Shown here: piece by piece, positions 21,243 to 34,330 of the stretch
How the letters are laid out: every line of letters begins with the position of its first letter
How positions within the stretch are numbered: position 1 is the first letter of the stretch
DNA from: Salminus brasiliensis
Taxonomy: Eukaryota; Chordata; Actinopteri; Characiformes; Bryconidae
Assembly (NCBI RefSeq): GCF_030463535.1
Contig: NC_132900.1
Coordinates: 30,155,721-30,219,720 of the forward strand
DNA length: 64,000 nt
Direction of reading: 5' to 3'
Position numbers and translations under genes: made by a program
The notes under the pieces: model-generated
What the model was told of the DNA's origin: nothing
The model's input: the letters and a program-made list of their open reading frames with translations, nothing else
The model's database searches: none

Positions 21243-21311
21243 ACTTGCTGTCATAACGCGAAGCTGGCCGTTGTTCACTACATTATATCCTAATTTCATG
21301 ATGTACGGACC

Positions 21312-21345
21312 AATAGAAATGCTCCAGAAATTCCACGGCCTACTC
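21312..21345 (-). repeat. Short dispersed repeat 'ggagcatttctattggtcc'
   Basis: 'ggaccaatagaaatgctcc' is the reverse complement of a motif found at 24032-24056, 41107-41132 and 46782-46806. The latter copies follow 'aagtcaatgtaaaaag'-type sequence. It is part of an old dispersed family. Confidence 0.6.
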
Positions 21346-21924
21346 TTCATCATAACGGTGCATTGATGAGGCTCCTTTTGGGTGGACGGGACGGCCTTCT
21401 ATTGCGATGCTGGGGCTAGCCAAATGCTCCAAGCACATTCAGCCATCCAATAGCATTAGTTAGCAGCCTAGGTAATTGGTAGGACTAGGAAATGATTACA
21501 TTCCTAAAAAAAGTGGAAGAAGGAAGTCCAAGTACAAAGCAAGGGTTTCCAATAAAGTGGCCAGTGGATGTATATTTCCTGTATGTGTGTTGCTGAATGT
21601 GTTCTGCGTATGTACTCTGCTTTTGAGACTGGCAAAGAACCATAATATGAAAATAAGCGAGATGTTAACCACCACACCCTGATTGGAATTTGAACAGATC
21701 CTGTTGGCTGTGTGTTTAGGAGCTCATAGTCTGATAAGAAAGTTGACAAATGTGGCACGCCTCCAAACACTGTCACGTTCACAGATTGCAGTCCAGACCT
21801 TTTCTGACTTTACTGCTATTTACGTCTCTGTGGTCTGAGAGCTGAACCTAGAAGAGCTCCAAAATAAGGTGAGTGAATCACGTGATGCTTCTAATACAGA
21901 GAGCTGAGCTTCTTGACAGGCCAG

Positions 21925-22470
21925 GGTATGTGTATGGCGTGTTGGTCGTCTATGAGGGTATATGGCTTGTTGGTCGTCTGTGAGGGTATATGACTTGTTG
22001 GTCGTCTGTGAGGGTATATGACATGTTGGTCATCTGTGAGGGTATATGACTTGTTGGTCATCTGTGAGGGTATATGACATATACACGTCATATACCTGTG
22101 TTGGTCGTCTATGAGGGTATATGGCGTGTTGGTCATCTATGAAGGTATATGGCGTGTTGGTCGTCTGTAAGGGTGTATGACTTGTTGGTCGTCTGTGAGG
22201 GTATATGACTTGTTGGTCATCTGTGAGGGTATATGACATACACGTCATATACCTGTGTTGGTCGTCTGTGAGTGTATATATTGTGTTGGTCGTCTATGAG
22301 GGTATATGGCGTGTTGGTCGTCTATGAAGGTATATGGCGTGTTGGTCGTCTGTAAGGGTGTATGACTTGGTCATCTGTGAGGGTATATGACATATACACG
22401 TCATATACCTGTGTTGGTCGTCTATGAGGGTATATAATGTGTTGGTCATCTATGAGGGTATATGACATGA
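21925..22470. repeat. 28-bp minisatellite with higher-order structure
   Basis: About 19 units of the type 'gttggtcgtctgtgagggta'+'tatgactt'. Three near-palindromic inserts ('catatacacgtcatatacc') are spaced about 156 bp apart (CACGTCATAT at 22084, 22241 and 22397). This shows that a block of several units was later amplified as a whole. Minus-strand frames of IPSQTTNKPYTL type are artefacts. Confidence 0.9.
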
Positions 22471-22679
22471 CATGGTTGAGAAGTATAAACACACACCATT
22501 CTGACTCCCTATTGGTTTATGAGCCATCCATCACACCTGCACACGTCCCGTCACTCTCCAGCGCTGATATTACTGAAATGCTTCATTTTCAATGGGCAGA
22601 TCTGCAGCTGAAACAGGAGCCTAGTGCAGCCCAACATTTTTAACATCAACATTTTAATAGATCATTCTCCTCATTATGG

Positions 22680-23080
22680 CTTTTAGAGAAATGGGTTTTT
22701 GGGGAGGGGGGGGGTAGTGCACTATAGACCCCTGTGGCGCGGCCTAAGCTTTCAGTCTTTGTTTTCCTTCCATTACTTTTACTTTTCTGCTTGAAGTCGT
22801 TCTGAAACCAGTACTTTTACACTTTTACTGGAGTAAAAAGCTTCAGTTGATACTTCAGCTTCTATAGAAGTGTTATAAACCCTCGTATCTCCACTTCTAC
22901 TGAATGAATGTCAATACTTTAAGGACGAACGTGAAGCTGGTAAATGCTTAAATCTTATGATTCCACGAGTACCGCCTAATGGGCCGTCCGAGGCTGTAAG
23001 CAGATCCGTTTGGCTCGACAGTGGGCCTGTCTTCCACTACAAAACATTTACTAGGAAATCCAGGACCTGTCTGCACAAGC
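22680..23080. other. Intergenic, likely repeat-derived, no gene
   Basis: Contains 'cattacttttacttttctgc' and 'tacttttacacttttactgg', a phrase type common in dispersed fish repeats. Nothing coding is recognised. Confidence 0.35.
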
Positions 23081-23339
23081 TCGCACACTCACACACACAC
23101 ACACACGCTCAGCTGCGGCCAATATAAAATTCGTCATAAGCTTCACAAACTTCTTTGGAAAAGCAAGCAGCTCAGGTTTCCACTCACACTCGTACTTCCA
23201 CCCAGACCACAGAACACGCATGCCAGCAGTTCTACACAGAGATCCAGGTGAGCCAGCTTCAGTCTCTCTAATGCTGTTATTATAGACTGCTGTCATCAAG
23301 ATCAGGACATTGTTTCCTTGTAACCTGGTGTGCATTTTT

Positions 23340-24275
23340 AATTTCTCTTAGGACCTGACAAGTAGAAAACCTAAACTTAGTCTTCGGAAGCCGTTTTTGC
23401 ACAAAACAATGTTCTCATATGAGGTCAAAGGGTCAAAGTCATGGTGCAGAGAAGCAGAAATGGAATGTCCCCATATGAGGACGCTGGGTCTCAAGAGGTT
23501 TAATAACCGTGTCTGTATTTAGCAGCTCGTTGAGGGTGAGGAGTGTTTAGCAGCCCAGTCTTGAATCTAATGCTCTTCTTCTTCACCGACACCGATTTTG
23601 CCTTTAAATTCCGTAATTAATCGACAAAAGGAGAGAAACACATCTTCGCTGTTTCACGGTTCTAGGTTTCTAGGCGTATTTTGGGAAGAACCGCCAGGCC
23701 AGTCGAGTACAGTCTAGTTAAAAGGCAAATAGCGATGTTAGGGACTTTTTGACAGCGGTTATAGAAGCTGTAGGTCGAGCTCGCTCGTAGAAAAGCGAGC
23801 ATGCTGAGACAGGCTGTCGTTTGGTTGCAGCCTGAGAGATTCTGTCAAAAGCAATCTTTTACTCATGACAGCGTAACCACACGCGGTACACTGTGTATCG
23901 AGCTATGCTCTCTTCACAGTTCTGTAGGAAATCTAGTTTAGCGGCAGGTTTCAACCTAAACAGATTTTATTCTTCATTCTTTGTCAGTTTTTATTTAGAT
24001 TTTATTTTAGATTTTACTTTATTTAAGTCATTTTGGAGCATTTCTATTGGTCCGTTCCTCATGAACTTCTACCGCAAGGTAAAAAGAGCAACTGCCAAAA
24101 AAAACCCTGAAACATAATAATATAAAATAATAATTTAATATAGAAAATATTGAATATAATAAATAATATAAACTAATATAATAATACTTTTATTTTCTGC
24201 TTTGCTAGTGAATCTCAAAAAAAGAACAGCACATTCCTTGAGGGTACAAACAAATTTCTAGATATTTTCTTTTTT
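23340..24275. other. Intergenic, no gene recognised
   Basis: AT-rich with short frames only. The dispersed motif 'ggagcatttctattggtcc' is at 24032-24050. Confidence 0.35.
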
Positions 24276-24276
24276 C

Positions 24277-24338
<62 letters not shown>
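24277..24338. repeat. (TA)n microsatellite
   Basis: Pure TA tract of about 60 bp in AT-rich sequence. Confidence 0.95.
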
Positions 24339-24339
<1 letters not shown>

Positions 24340-24341
<2 letters not shown>

Positions 24342-25870
24342 ACTACTTACATCATTACCTCATTATTAAATGAATGACTAGTAATTTACATCCTCCCTCT
24401 GTACAATAACCACAGTTGATAAAAGAAATGTAATTAACCAATTAATCTTTGTTTACTAGTAATAAAGGTCCCTTGATCCTTCCACGAGGGATGGATGGCT
24501 GATGGCAGACAAAACAAAAAAAATTAGCAATCGTGAAACTTTCAGAATTTTATATCAACATTTCATTGTTGTAATTTCAGCTGAAATCCAGAATCTTCAA
24601 TTGAATATTTCATTTGGACAGTTTACCTTTTTGAATGATATTATGAACGGCCAAGTTTTTTTTATGATATTCTAATTTTATGAGATGCACTAGTATACAC
24701 TGAAAAATGTACCATGAATATATGTGTTCTTATATACGTGTAAATATTTTAAATATTTTGAAATTGTCTCAATTTTTGGCATTTTTAAAAATTCTTTGAC
24801 TTAACATGAATCTGATCCAGTTGTTCTTTACATAGTAAATGTTCCTAAATGATGTTTAACTCAACTTAGTTTAGACAAAAATGTAAAATTCTAACTCCTA
24901 ACACTGTCTTTACTTCTGAATATCTTCTGTTTGCAGGTAAAATGACTTGTAAATATACATATAAATATACAATATAAAATGGCTCAAAGTTATAAGTTCT
25001 TCCAACAAACTGAAGCAGAGAAGAAGGCAGATATCTTAGACACGGAGTCTAGACTTTAGAAAAGTCTCCTGCTAAGACCATGATATCTGCAGTGTGACTG
25101 ACTGTATAACAAAAGCGTGTTTACATAGAAATGCTGGAGTGCTTCCACTGTACTGCACATGATCCTTACAGTGACCTTCACTGAACGCTGTTCCTGCGAA
25201 CAGAGGCATATCCCGAGCTACAAAACACGTCTGTTTGAGAAATGCTGAAATTCTGTAAACATAACCATCTGGAATCCAGTCTGGATCTTTGAACACATTC
25301 CCTAAAATGGCTCAAATCTGAATTCATGTAAACAAGCAAGCCTGCAAAACAGCAGCGATGAGACATTCAGGACCAGGCCGATTTCAAAATGAGGCAAGAA
25401 AAAAAAGGAGTAACTAACAAAACATTACAATAATAAACAGAAACTCTGAGATATCCAACATAAAATGCCACCAAAACACAAAAATGCACAAGCATTTTGA
25501 CCAGAAGACCCAGCGTACGGCTCAAATGTAGCAATACAGCAAACATCTAACATCAAGATGCTTTCCTGAAACTGATGAGAACCAGTAGCACCGCATTTTA
25601 CATCACAGGCTCAGTGACCTTTATTACCTACAAAGAAAACAACCGACGTGGTTCAGCTGTTCTCATAAGTCTCATACATTCTCCTAATAATAAAGATGCT
25701 TCAGATGTAGGGTGGCTATTGTTTGGTTTTCAAAAAAGAGCAATCAGGGACACGCGGGCGTCCGGTGTGGTTAGGATGTTGTGGCTGGAGGGCTTCAAGC
25801 AGGCCTTTGCTGTAGGACCATTGCAGTGTGTGTGTGTGTGTGAATTAGGGCAGGTAGGAGTTATGCAAGA
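24340..25870. other. AT-rich intergenic stretch, no gene recognised
   Basis: No supported open frame or known repeat. The segment 25072-25366 has overlapping short frames on the minus strand, without recognisable motifs. Confidence 0.35.
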
Positions 25871-25875
25871 TGCAA

Positions 25876-26310
25876 GTACATGTAGACCAATAGTGGTGAT
25901 GAGAAGGTGGGACTTAAGCAGTTTGACCAATGGTTGATGTAGATGTAGGTACATGTGGACCAATAGTGGTGATGAGAAGGTGGGACTTAAGCAGTTTGAC
26001 CAATGGTTGATGTAGATGTAGGTACATGTGGACCAATAGTGGTGATGAGAAGGTGGGACTTAAGCAGTTTGACCAATGGTTGATGTAGATGTAGGTACAT
26101 GTGGACCAATAGTGGTAATGAGAAGGCGGGACTTAAGCAGTTTGACCAATGGTTGATGTAGATACAGGTACATGTAGACCAATAGTGGTGATGAGAAGGT
26201 GGGACTCAAGCAGTTTGACCAATGGTTGATGTAGATGTAGGTACATGAAGACCAATAGTGATGGTAAGAAGGCGAGACTCAAGCAGTTTGACCAATGGTT
26301 GGCGGCTGTA
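25876..26310. repeat. 73-bp minisatellite, about six units
   Basis: 'acatg' of the unit recurs at 25878, 25951, 26024, 26097, 26170 and 26243, exactly 73 bp apart. Each unit has 'gaccaatagtggtgatgag', 'gacttaagcagtttgaccaa' and 'tggttgatgtagatgtagg'. The two 'gaccaat' motifs per unit read as CCAAT-like boxes, but no promoter context is evident. Confidence 0.95.
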
Positions 26311-26347
26311 GAAGCAAACGCTGACATGAAATCAAAGAAAATCCTGG

Positions 26348-26482
26348 ACTTCTCTACAATGACTAGACAAGCTGTGTATGCTGTGCATTTTCACATCTGT
26401 GTCAGCAATGGGTGATTACTTAAAGTAGATGAATGCATTCATTAGAAGAGGTGTCTACAAACATTTGGACATATGGTGTATG
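26348..26482 (-). mobile_element. MITE-A terminal fragment, reversed
   Basis: 'agacaagctgtgtatgctgt', 'gtcagcaatgggtg', 'gaatgcattcattagaagag' and 'gtgtctacaaacatttggac' form the end of MITE-A. Confidence 0.7.
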
Positions 26483-26819
26483 TTAGTAGAATTGGTGACA
26501 GTTTATGCTACAGGATAATTCACAGTCATGATGATAAACTTTTTCTAGCAGCTGATGGTAACACTGACACTGTATGTGATAGTATTGGACATCTGTAGTG
26601 TGAGTGATACCACATAGGATAGGAGATTTCTACACGCTGTGTGATAATGCTAGCCTTGCTAAATTACTTACAGTTGACTAGGGCAGCTCTATCAGGGCTG
26701 AAATTTCATCAACTGACTCGTTTCAAAGGTGGCATCTTAAAGAACTACAGAATGACTCACTCTACTGCCAGTGTTTGTCTATGGAGCTTACATGGCTATG
26801 AACAAGCTATAACTCAATA

Positions 26820-26865
26820 ATTAGGAGGGGTGCACACATACTTTTGGCCACTTAGTGTATTGCTA
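26820..26865. repeat. End of another Tc1-type MITE family
   Basis: 'ggtgcacacatacttttggccacttagtgta' is a terminus of the general type (CACTAAGTGGCCAAAAGTAT in reverse). The rest of the element cannot be delimited upstream. Confidence 0.45.
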
Positions 26866-27059
26866 ATTGTGTTTACATCATTTACAAATCCATTGGTATT
26901 TGTGGGCTACCGCCTCCCGACATAGGTCCAGCCACCCCACCCTAAGCTACCTTGTCAGATCAAATTTGTACCAGTACAGAAATGTGTCAAACCAGTTGTA
27001 CCACAGCTCATGCACTGGTTTCAACCTTAAGTAATTGTATGAACTTTTGTTTTCCAGTC

Positions 27060-28088
27060 ATGGCTCCTAACTGCTCGAACGTGTCGTCTCCTCCCGTGCC
27101 CTCCTTGGTCTTCGCCTCGCTTTACTCATTGGTCTTCGTGGCTGGCCTGCTACTGAACTCCATGGCGGCATGGGTGTTCTTCCAGATCTGTTCCAAGAGA
27201 AGGACCTTTGTGCTGTACCTGAGGAACATGGTGGCAGCTGACCTGCTTATGACCCTCACCCTGCCGGTCACCATCCTCAGCGAGGCCGGTGTGGGACCGT
27301 GGTGGCTTCCGGTGTTGTCTTGCCGCTACACAGCCGTGCTCTTCTACTGCTGCATGTACACCAACGTCCTCTTCCTGGGCCTGGTGGCCCTGGATCGCTA
27401 CCTGAAGATCGTGCGGCCATTCGGGGGCAGGTGCGGGGATTGCCTCTACAGCTACTCCTTCACTTTAGCCATGGCCGCTATGGTGTGGCTGGCCATGCTA
27501 ACCCTGTCGCTCCCCAACACCATACTGACCAACAAAGTAGCAACGGTGGAGACAGCACATTCCTGTAAATGTCTGAAAGGTGACCTGGGGATAAGGTGGC
27601 ATGGAGCGGTGGTCTACATCAACATTGGGATTTTCTTCACAGTGTTGATCATCCTCGTAACGTGCTACATGTCAATCTTCAGGCACATTCGGCGCTCCTC
27701 GGCCCAGTTTGTGAAAGGGGGACCAGGAGGCCAGAGGGATGCCAAGTCTGGACACAATATTCTGGTGCTTCTGGTGGTGTTTTTCGTGTGCTTTGTGCCT
27801 TATCACCTGTGGAGGATCCCCTTTACTCGCAGCCAAACTCAAAGTTCCTTCTCCCCGGAAGTGGAGAGCATACTGTTGAATGGGAAGAAGGCTACGCTCT
27901 TTCTGTCCTCCTGCAATGTGTGCTTGGACCCCATTATTTACTTCCTTATGTGCAAGTCTTTTAGAGGCAAGCTAGCTAAAACTCTAGGGCTTAAATCACT
28001 CATACAGAAATCCATCTACTCTCCCATGTCTGAGAGGAAACAGATTGTGTTGCGTTTCAAGGAGAACTCATCGTCGTCATCATCATAG
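27060..28088 (+). CDS. gpr87: P2Y12-subfamily GPCR, GPR87-like (single coding exon)
   Basis: A 342-residue class A receptor with an uninterrupted coding exon, the usual structure for the group. The sequons N4CS and N7VS are in the N-terminus. It has TM1 about 17-42, the TM3 cysteine C88, DRY at 112-114, FVPYH in TM6, DPIIY in TM7 and a serine-rich C-terminus. The region 'RWHGAVVYINIGIFF', 'IRRSSAQF' and 'LSSCNVCLDPIIYFLMCKSF' matches what I remember of GPR87 better than P2RY14. GPR87 has been linked to lysophosphatidic acid, but the ligand here is not deducible. A 36-codon in-frame extension exists upstream. I chose 27060 because a good acceptor (TTGTTTTCCAG) lies three to five bases before it, implying a non-coding first exon. 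The Lys-Glu pair opening TM7 is Lys-Lys here. Confidence 0.8.
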   Translation: MAPNCSNVSSPPVPSLVFASLYSLVFVAGLLLNSMAAWVFFQICSKRRTFVLYLRNMVAADLLMTLTLPVTILSEAGVGPWWLPVLSCRYTAVLFYCCMYTNVLFLGLVALDRYLKIVRPFGGRCGDCLYSYSFTLAMAAMVWLAMLTLSLPNTILTNKVATVETAHSCKCLKGDLGIRWHGAVVYINIGIFFTVLIILVTCYMSIFRHIRRSSAQFVKGGPGGQRDAKSGHNILVLLVVFFVCFVPYHLWRIPFTRSQTQSSFSPEVESILLNGKKATLFLSSCNVCLDPIIYFLMCKSFRGKLAKTLGLKSLIQKSIYSPMSERKQIVLRFKENSSSSSS

Positions 28089-28267
28089 CAGAAAAGCTCA
28101 TCCTCCTGCATGAGGACAGTCTCCGTACATGAGAGAATATTTGTGTGGACAGAAATTTGATGTTTTAGGATGACCTGGCAGCTGTGTAATATATGTAAAT
28201 ACTTTATTTATGCTATGAACCTTATATCATTTATATCACTGTTGTTTTTTATGACAATTTTAATTGG

Positions 28268-28597
28268 GACTCCTGCTCATTCATTGTTTCTCCCGCAATC
28301 GGGGGTATTAAAAAAGATTTGATGTCTCTACTGTTAAGAAAAGGCGTTCAGCCATAAGAGCATTAGTTAGATCAAGGTGTTGATCTCATCCCAAAAGTAC
28401 TGGATGGCGCACCATCCATCATTCCAGAGAACACAGTTCTTCCACTGCTCCACAGCTCAGTGCTGGGGGGCTTTATACCCCTCTACTAGCCCACACCTGG
28501 CATTAGCCATGGTTCCAACAGGTTTATTATGTTTATCTGCTCTGGAGGGTCCTATTCTATTGGCAGCACTTCTCTACAGGGCCTAGACAAGCAGTTC
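28268..28597 (-). mobile_element. MITE-A copy, reversed, downstream of the GPR87-like gene
   Basis: Begins 'gggactcctgctcattcatt' and runs through 'ccaaaagtactggatggcgc', 'ggggggctttatacccctct' and 'acagggcctagacaagc'. The far terminal repeat is missing. It may lie in the receptor's 3' untranslated region. Confidence 0.7.
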
Positions 28598-28629
28598 GCT
28601 AACATGGGAAATGTGTTTTATGTGTGAAA

Positions 28630-28992
28630 TGTGTGAGTCTCAATTGTGTACTAATTAGTAATACTAACTAGTTCTTGAGAATACAGTATGTAATATAGAT
28701 AAAAGAGGCAAAAGCTTTTATTTTGACACATGTATACTTAGAACCGGTTGTTGTTTGAGCATGGTTTTGATTGACACCATTATCCCACAATGCAATGCAA
28801 TGGGAAAGGAAACGAGAGGAGCTACTCACATTTACATGCTACATAACATAGCATCACTTCCTGTTAGTACAATACATTAAAATTGTGTGTACCAACCTTC
28901 GGAACCCTATTAAGATATTGTTTATAGTATACAGTCCATAGTATTTACCCATTAGTATTAGTGTGTAGTTCACAATTGGGACGCAGCCTTTG
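28630..28992. mobile_element. MITE with 'gtctcaattgtg' ends
   Basis: The left end 'gtgagtctcaattgtgtact' is mirrored by 'tgtgtagttcacaattggga' about 340 bp on. The TIRs are imperfect. It contains 'cccacaatgcaatgcaatgg'. Possibly related to the small element at 4400-4530. Confidence 0.5.
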
Positions 28993-29395
28993 TTTGTTAT
29001 GAAAGACGTGCACAAGTGTGTCGCCTATTTAGTAAATGTGCACTTAGATATTTGACTTTTTGTTAAATGTAGGCTCTATACTGTGTGAAAAGTGATGATT
29101 TATAACACTGAGAGATAAACTGTTGATTTCCTTATTTGCTTATTTTGGTATTTTCATAATACAGCAGAGAGAATTTGAACTAAAGGTACTTACTTAACAT
29201 AGACTCCTTTTCTGGAGTATTATTGGGTATTTCAGAGCTAAAATGGACAAATCAGAGACTTCAGGCTTATTATGTGTTCAGGCTTGTGTATTTAAAAGCA
29301 GGCACATGATCAACGAGTAAAGCTGCATTCTCAGCGACATTTCTGTGGTAATGGTGTGACTTGGTCTGTACCATTTTATACCATGTGCATTTGAG

Positions 29396-29565
29396 GAACA
29401 GTGGTGGCTGAGCATTTAGAGCTCCAGGCTATTGATGACAGGGTCTTGGGTTTGACATCTGGGCTCTTAAGCTGTCGGGCCTTTGAGCAAGGCACTAGCG
29501 TGTATGTGTGTATGGTTAAAGACCAGAGGCCAAATTGTAATAATGGTGAATATGGTTCTCTGGTC
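29396..29565 (+). repeat. tRNA-derived SINE-like copy
   Basis: 'gtggtggctgagcatttaga' followed 35 bp later by 'gggtttgacatctgggctc' has the layout of a decayed RNA polymerase III A box and B box. It continues 'gggcctttgagcaaggcac'. It is AT-rich afterwards, with no gene up to 29843. Confidence 0.5.
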
Positions 29566-29843
29566 TTGTCATTGGCTTATGTGATTGCAGTACGTCTCTA
29601 AAAATAATTAAATATGTATTTGATTACCCTCTACAGTGTCCCCCTTTGCTTTTGTGTTCATTATAATATCTCAAATAACAGTTAAATACGTATATTAAAA
29701 ACTCATACACAGCATGTATGGGACTGAATATGCTCAGGCCTACTTTCACATGTTACAGTGCTGCAAGAGAGCTACTCTGTAAAAAGCTTACATCACTTTC
29801 CATAATTTTAGACGCCCATGATATTCCACGCTTTCACATAGTA

Positions 29844-31801
<1,958 letters not shown>

Positions 31802-31879
31802 GGTCCAGCGCTGGTCATCCGTGACAACACTGAAAAACATACGAGCCTGTTTAATGCTTTAGTGATCTGACCTGAGGCA

Positions 31880-32397
31880 TTGGAAGTAGAGATACTACTG
31901 CCAATACCAACCTACTGCAGTAACAGCCTCTGCTCTTCTGTGAAGACTTTACACCATGGGCCCTATCTTACACCCTGCTACAGGCGCGTTGCGATGCTCG
32001 TGGCTATCTCACACCCCCCTGCCCCCCTTCCTCCTGCGTCGTTAAACAGTGACGCTGCTTACGAAGATATCTACACCGATGGGTGCGGTGGTCTCAAAAT
32101 GAGGGGTGTTCAGGTCAATTTCTGCTACGTATCTTGGCAACGGAACACACAGGAGGAGCCCCACTGACTGAAAACAGCCTAGACAGACGTTCGTCAACAG
32201 TCAGACGTTCGTTGCTATCTTGGTAGTGAATTGTCAACACAGGCACATGCAGCCCAACGCTCGTAGCCCCACCCCCCCACATGCATTACGCCATTAAAAT
32301 AGCAATTAGCCAGAGACAGACCGCACCTGGCTCTTAAAGGCCCAAAAAAACCACAGCCGTGATTCATTAAGAGACTCAGTACGTGACTTTTGTGAGT
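31880..32397. other. Spacer upstream of neu3, no gene recognised
   Basis: Contains GC-rich phrases such as 'acaggcgcgttgcgatgctc' but no supported exon. It may lie in a neu3 5' intron if the putative leader exon near 34250 is real. Confidence 0.35.
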
Positions 32398-32942
32398 TTA
32401 TGTCCAAATGTTTGTGGACAAACCTTCTAATGAATGCATTCAGCTACTTTACATTGCACCCATTGCTGACACAGATGTGCAAATGTACACTAAAAAAGCT
32501 AGTCTAGTTCTGTAGAGCAGCACTGCCAATAGAATAGGACTCTCTGGAGCAGATAAATAAACATCATGAACCCATTGGCTCCATGCTGCCAGGCGTGGGC
32601 TAGTAGAGGGGTGTATAGCCCCCCAGCATTAAGGAGCTGTGGAGCAATGAAACTACATGTGTTCTCTGGAATGATGGTGGTGGTGCTCCATCTAATACTT
32701 TTGTGATGAGTTAAGGAGTTAGGGTTGGATGAGATGGGGTACTGATCCTCCAACATCCCAACATGACCTCACTAACGCTCTTGTCGCTGAATGCAATCAG
32801 ATCCTTACAGCAATTCTCCCCTCAATATCCAGCAGAAAGCCTTCTTCCCTGGACAGTAGAGGCAGTTACTCCAACTAAAGCACCCTTGATTTCAGAAGAC
32901 GCACTGAATGAGCAGGTGTCCCAATACTTTTAGTATGTATAT
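32398..32942 (+). mobile_element. MITE-A copy, nearly full length
   Basis: Begins 'ttatgtccaaatgtttgtgg' and ends 'aggtgtcccaatacttttag'. The interior is in canonical order. Confidence 0.8.
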
Positions 32943-32971
32943 ACATATCTCGATCCAAATCTCACACTGCC

Positions 32972-33040
32972 ATCAATCTCCTCCATCAGTCTCCTCCATC
33001 AGTCTCCTCCATCAGTCTCCTCCATCAGTCTCCTCCATCG
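32972..33040. repeat. 13-bp minisatellite
   Basis: About five units of 'tctcctccatcag'. Confidence 0.9.
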
Positions 33041-33327
33041 TCCATCTTAACTGTGAAAAGTGCTGCACTTGCAGAAGTTCTTTTGGAAAATTACGTTGCG
33101 TCTTTCCCTGAATGACCTGTCCTGTGCACACAGCCTGAGCGTGAGGACCAGTGTGTCATGGGTCTAGAACAGTCAGAGAGGGCATGACCCAGCAAAAAGA
33201 GAGCTGCTTTCAACACACAGTCAGCATTCTCTTTAAAAGCAGGAGGCTGGCAGTGAATGGCACAGAGAACTGACCAGTCAGTAGGATACCATGACGAGAC
33301 TGCGGGATCCAAGGATGCAAGATAGAC

Positions 33328-33328
<1 letters not shown>

Positions 33329-33394
<66 letters not shown>

Positions 33395-33637
33395 TAGATA
33401 TATAGATATATAGATATAGATAGATATATATAATTAGATATGTAGATATATAGATATAGATAGATAGATAGATAGATATATAGATATATAGATGTAGATA
33501 GATAGATATATAGATATATAGAGATAGATAGATAGATAGATATATAGATATATAGATATATAGATGTAGATAGATAGATATATAGATATAGATAGATAGA
33601 TATATAGATATATAGATAGATAGATAGATAGATATGT
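33329..33637. repeat. (TA)n / (GATA)n compound microsatellite
   Basis: About 45 bp of TA is followed by roughly 260 bp of interleaved 'gatagata' and 'tatagata' units. Minus-strand frames rich in Ile-Tyr-Ser are artefacts of this tract. Confidence 0.95.
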
Positions 33638-33639
33638 TA

Positions 33640-34200
33640 TTGCACATAGTAAGATTATTGCGTGTTGTTTACAGTGGTACCAGGAATGGGAAATCAAAAG
33701 TACATTACTCAGTACCTACTATTAATAATTCAGTTAATTATAATAATAATTACAATAATTCAGTGCTTATTATAAATAATTTGTTAACTACTATAAAGTA
33801 TTTAGGCACTATTATATACGTTTTATTAAGAAATCACCATAAATGATTTAGTACCTACCATACATGAACTGCAATTAATATTGAAAATATGTTATAGTAT
33901 AAATTACTCAATTTCTACTATAAATGATTCTGGACATAATTAATTCAGTAGCTACAGTAACATTATTCAATACTCCTTGTTAAATATTCAGAAAATACTA
34001 TCAATTATCTAGTACCTACTACTCAAAATGCAGAAATTACTATCAATTATTCATTAACTGCTCTAAATTATTCAATATCTACAAATTAGAAACTATAGTC
34101 AGTGAGCTTTATAAATATTCCGTAAATACTAATTAGAATATAGAACTTAACCGAATTTACTGGCAGCTAAAGATTACAAATGCTTTACAAATGCAGTATG
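33640..34200. other. AT-rich spacer with degenerate short repeats
   Basis: Many short phrases of the type 'agtacctactat(t/a)aataatt' and 'cagtaatactatcaattat' recur irregularly, suggesting a decayed tandem array. A similar run is at 14365-14560 ('tagtggatactgaataaatc'). No gene. Confidence 0.45.
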
Positions 34201-34245
34201 TCGTACGGCGCGTTTCTCAGACAGAAGGAAAGGCAGAGTACTTAC

Positions 34246-34330
34246 AGCACGGCGGTAAGATGCCACTCTTGACACACTCCCGGTCAGTTTGACAAATGTT
34301 TGAGGGTGAGAAACTGAGAGCGCAAGAAAA
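34246..34330 (-). other. Possible neu3 non-coding leader exon
   Basis: On the minus strand a consensus donor GCT|GTAAGTACT lies near 34247, downstream of GC-richer sequence. The neu3 start exon has an acceptor just before its ATG, so an upstream leader exon must exist. This is a candidate position only. Confidence 0.2.

Noticed and set aside
21891-22248. Minus-strand repeat-protein-like frames (IPSQTTNKPYTL type)
   Set aside because: Translation of the 28-bp minisatellite. The period is not a multiple of three and inserts break it.
26952-27059. Upstream in-frame ATG extending the GPR87-like receptor by 36 residues
   Set aside because: The extension has no receptor-like character, and a strong 3' splice site (TTGTTTTCCAG) lies between it and the ATG at 27060.
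31802-31840. Upstream in-frame ATG extending NEU3 by 13 residues
   Set aside because: An acceptor-like TTTTTCAG falls inside it, so it is most likely intron. The start at 31801 fits the family N-terminus.
33210-33697. Minus-strand frames of 145 and 87 codons rich in Ile, Tyr and Ser
   Set aside because: Translation of the TA/GATA microsatellite.
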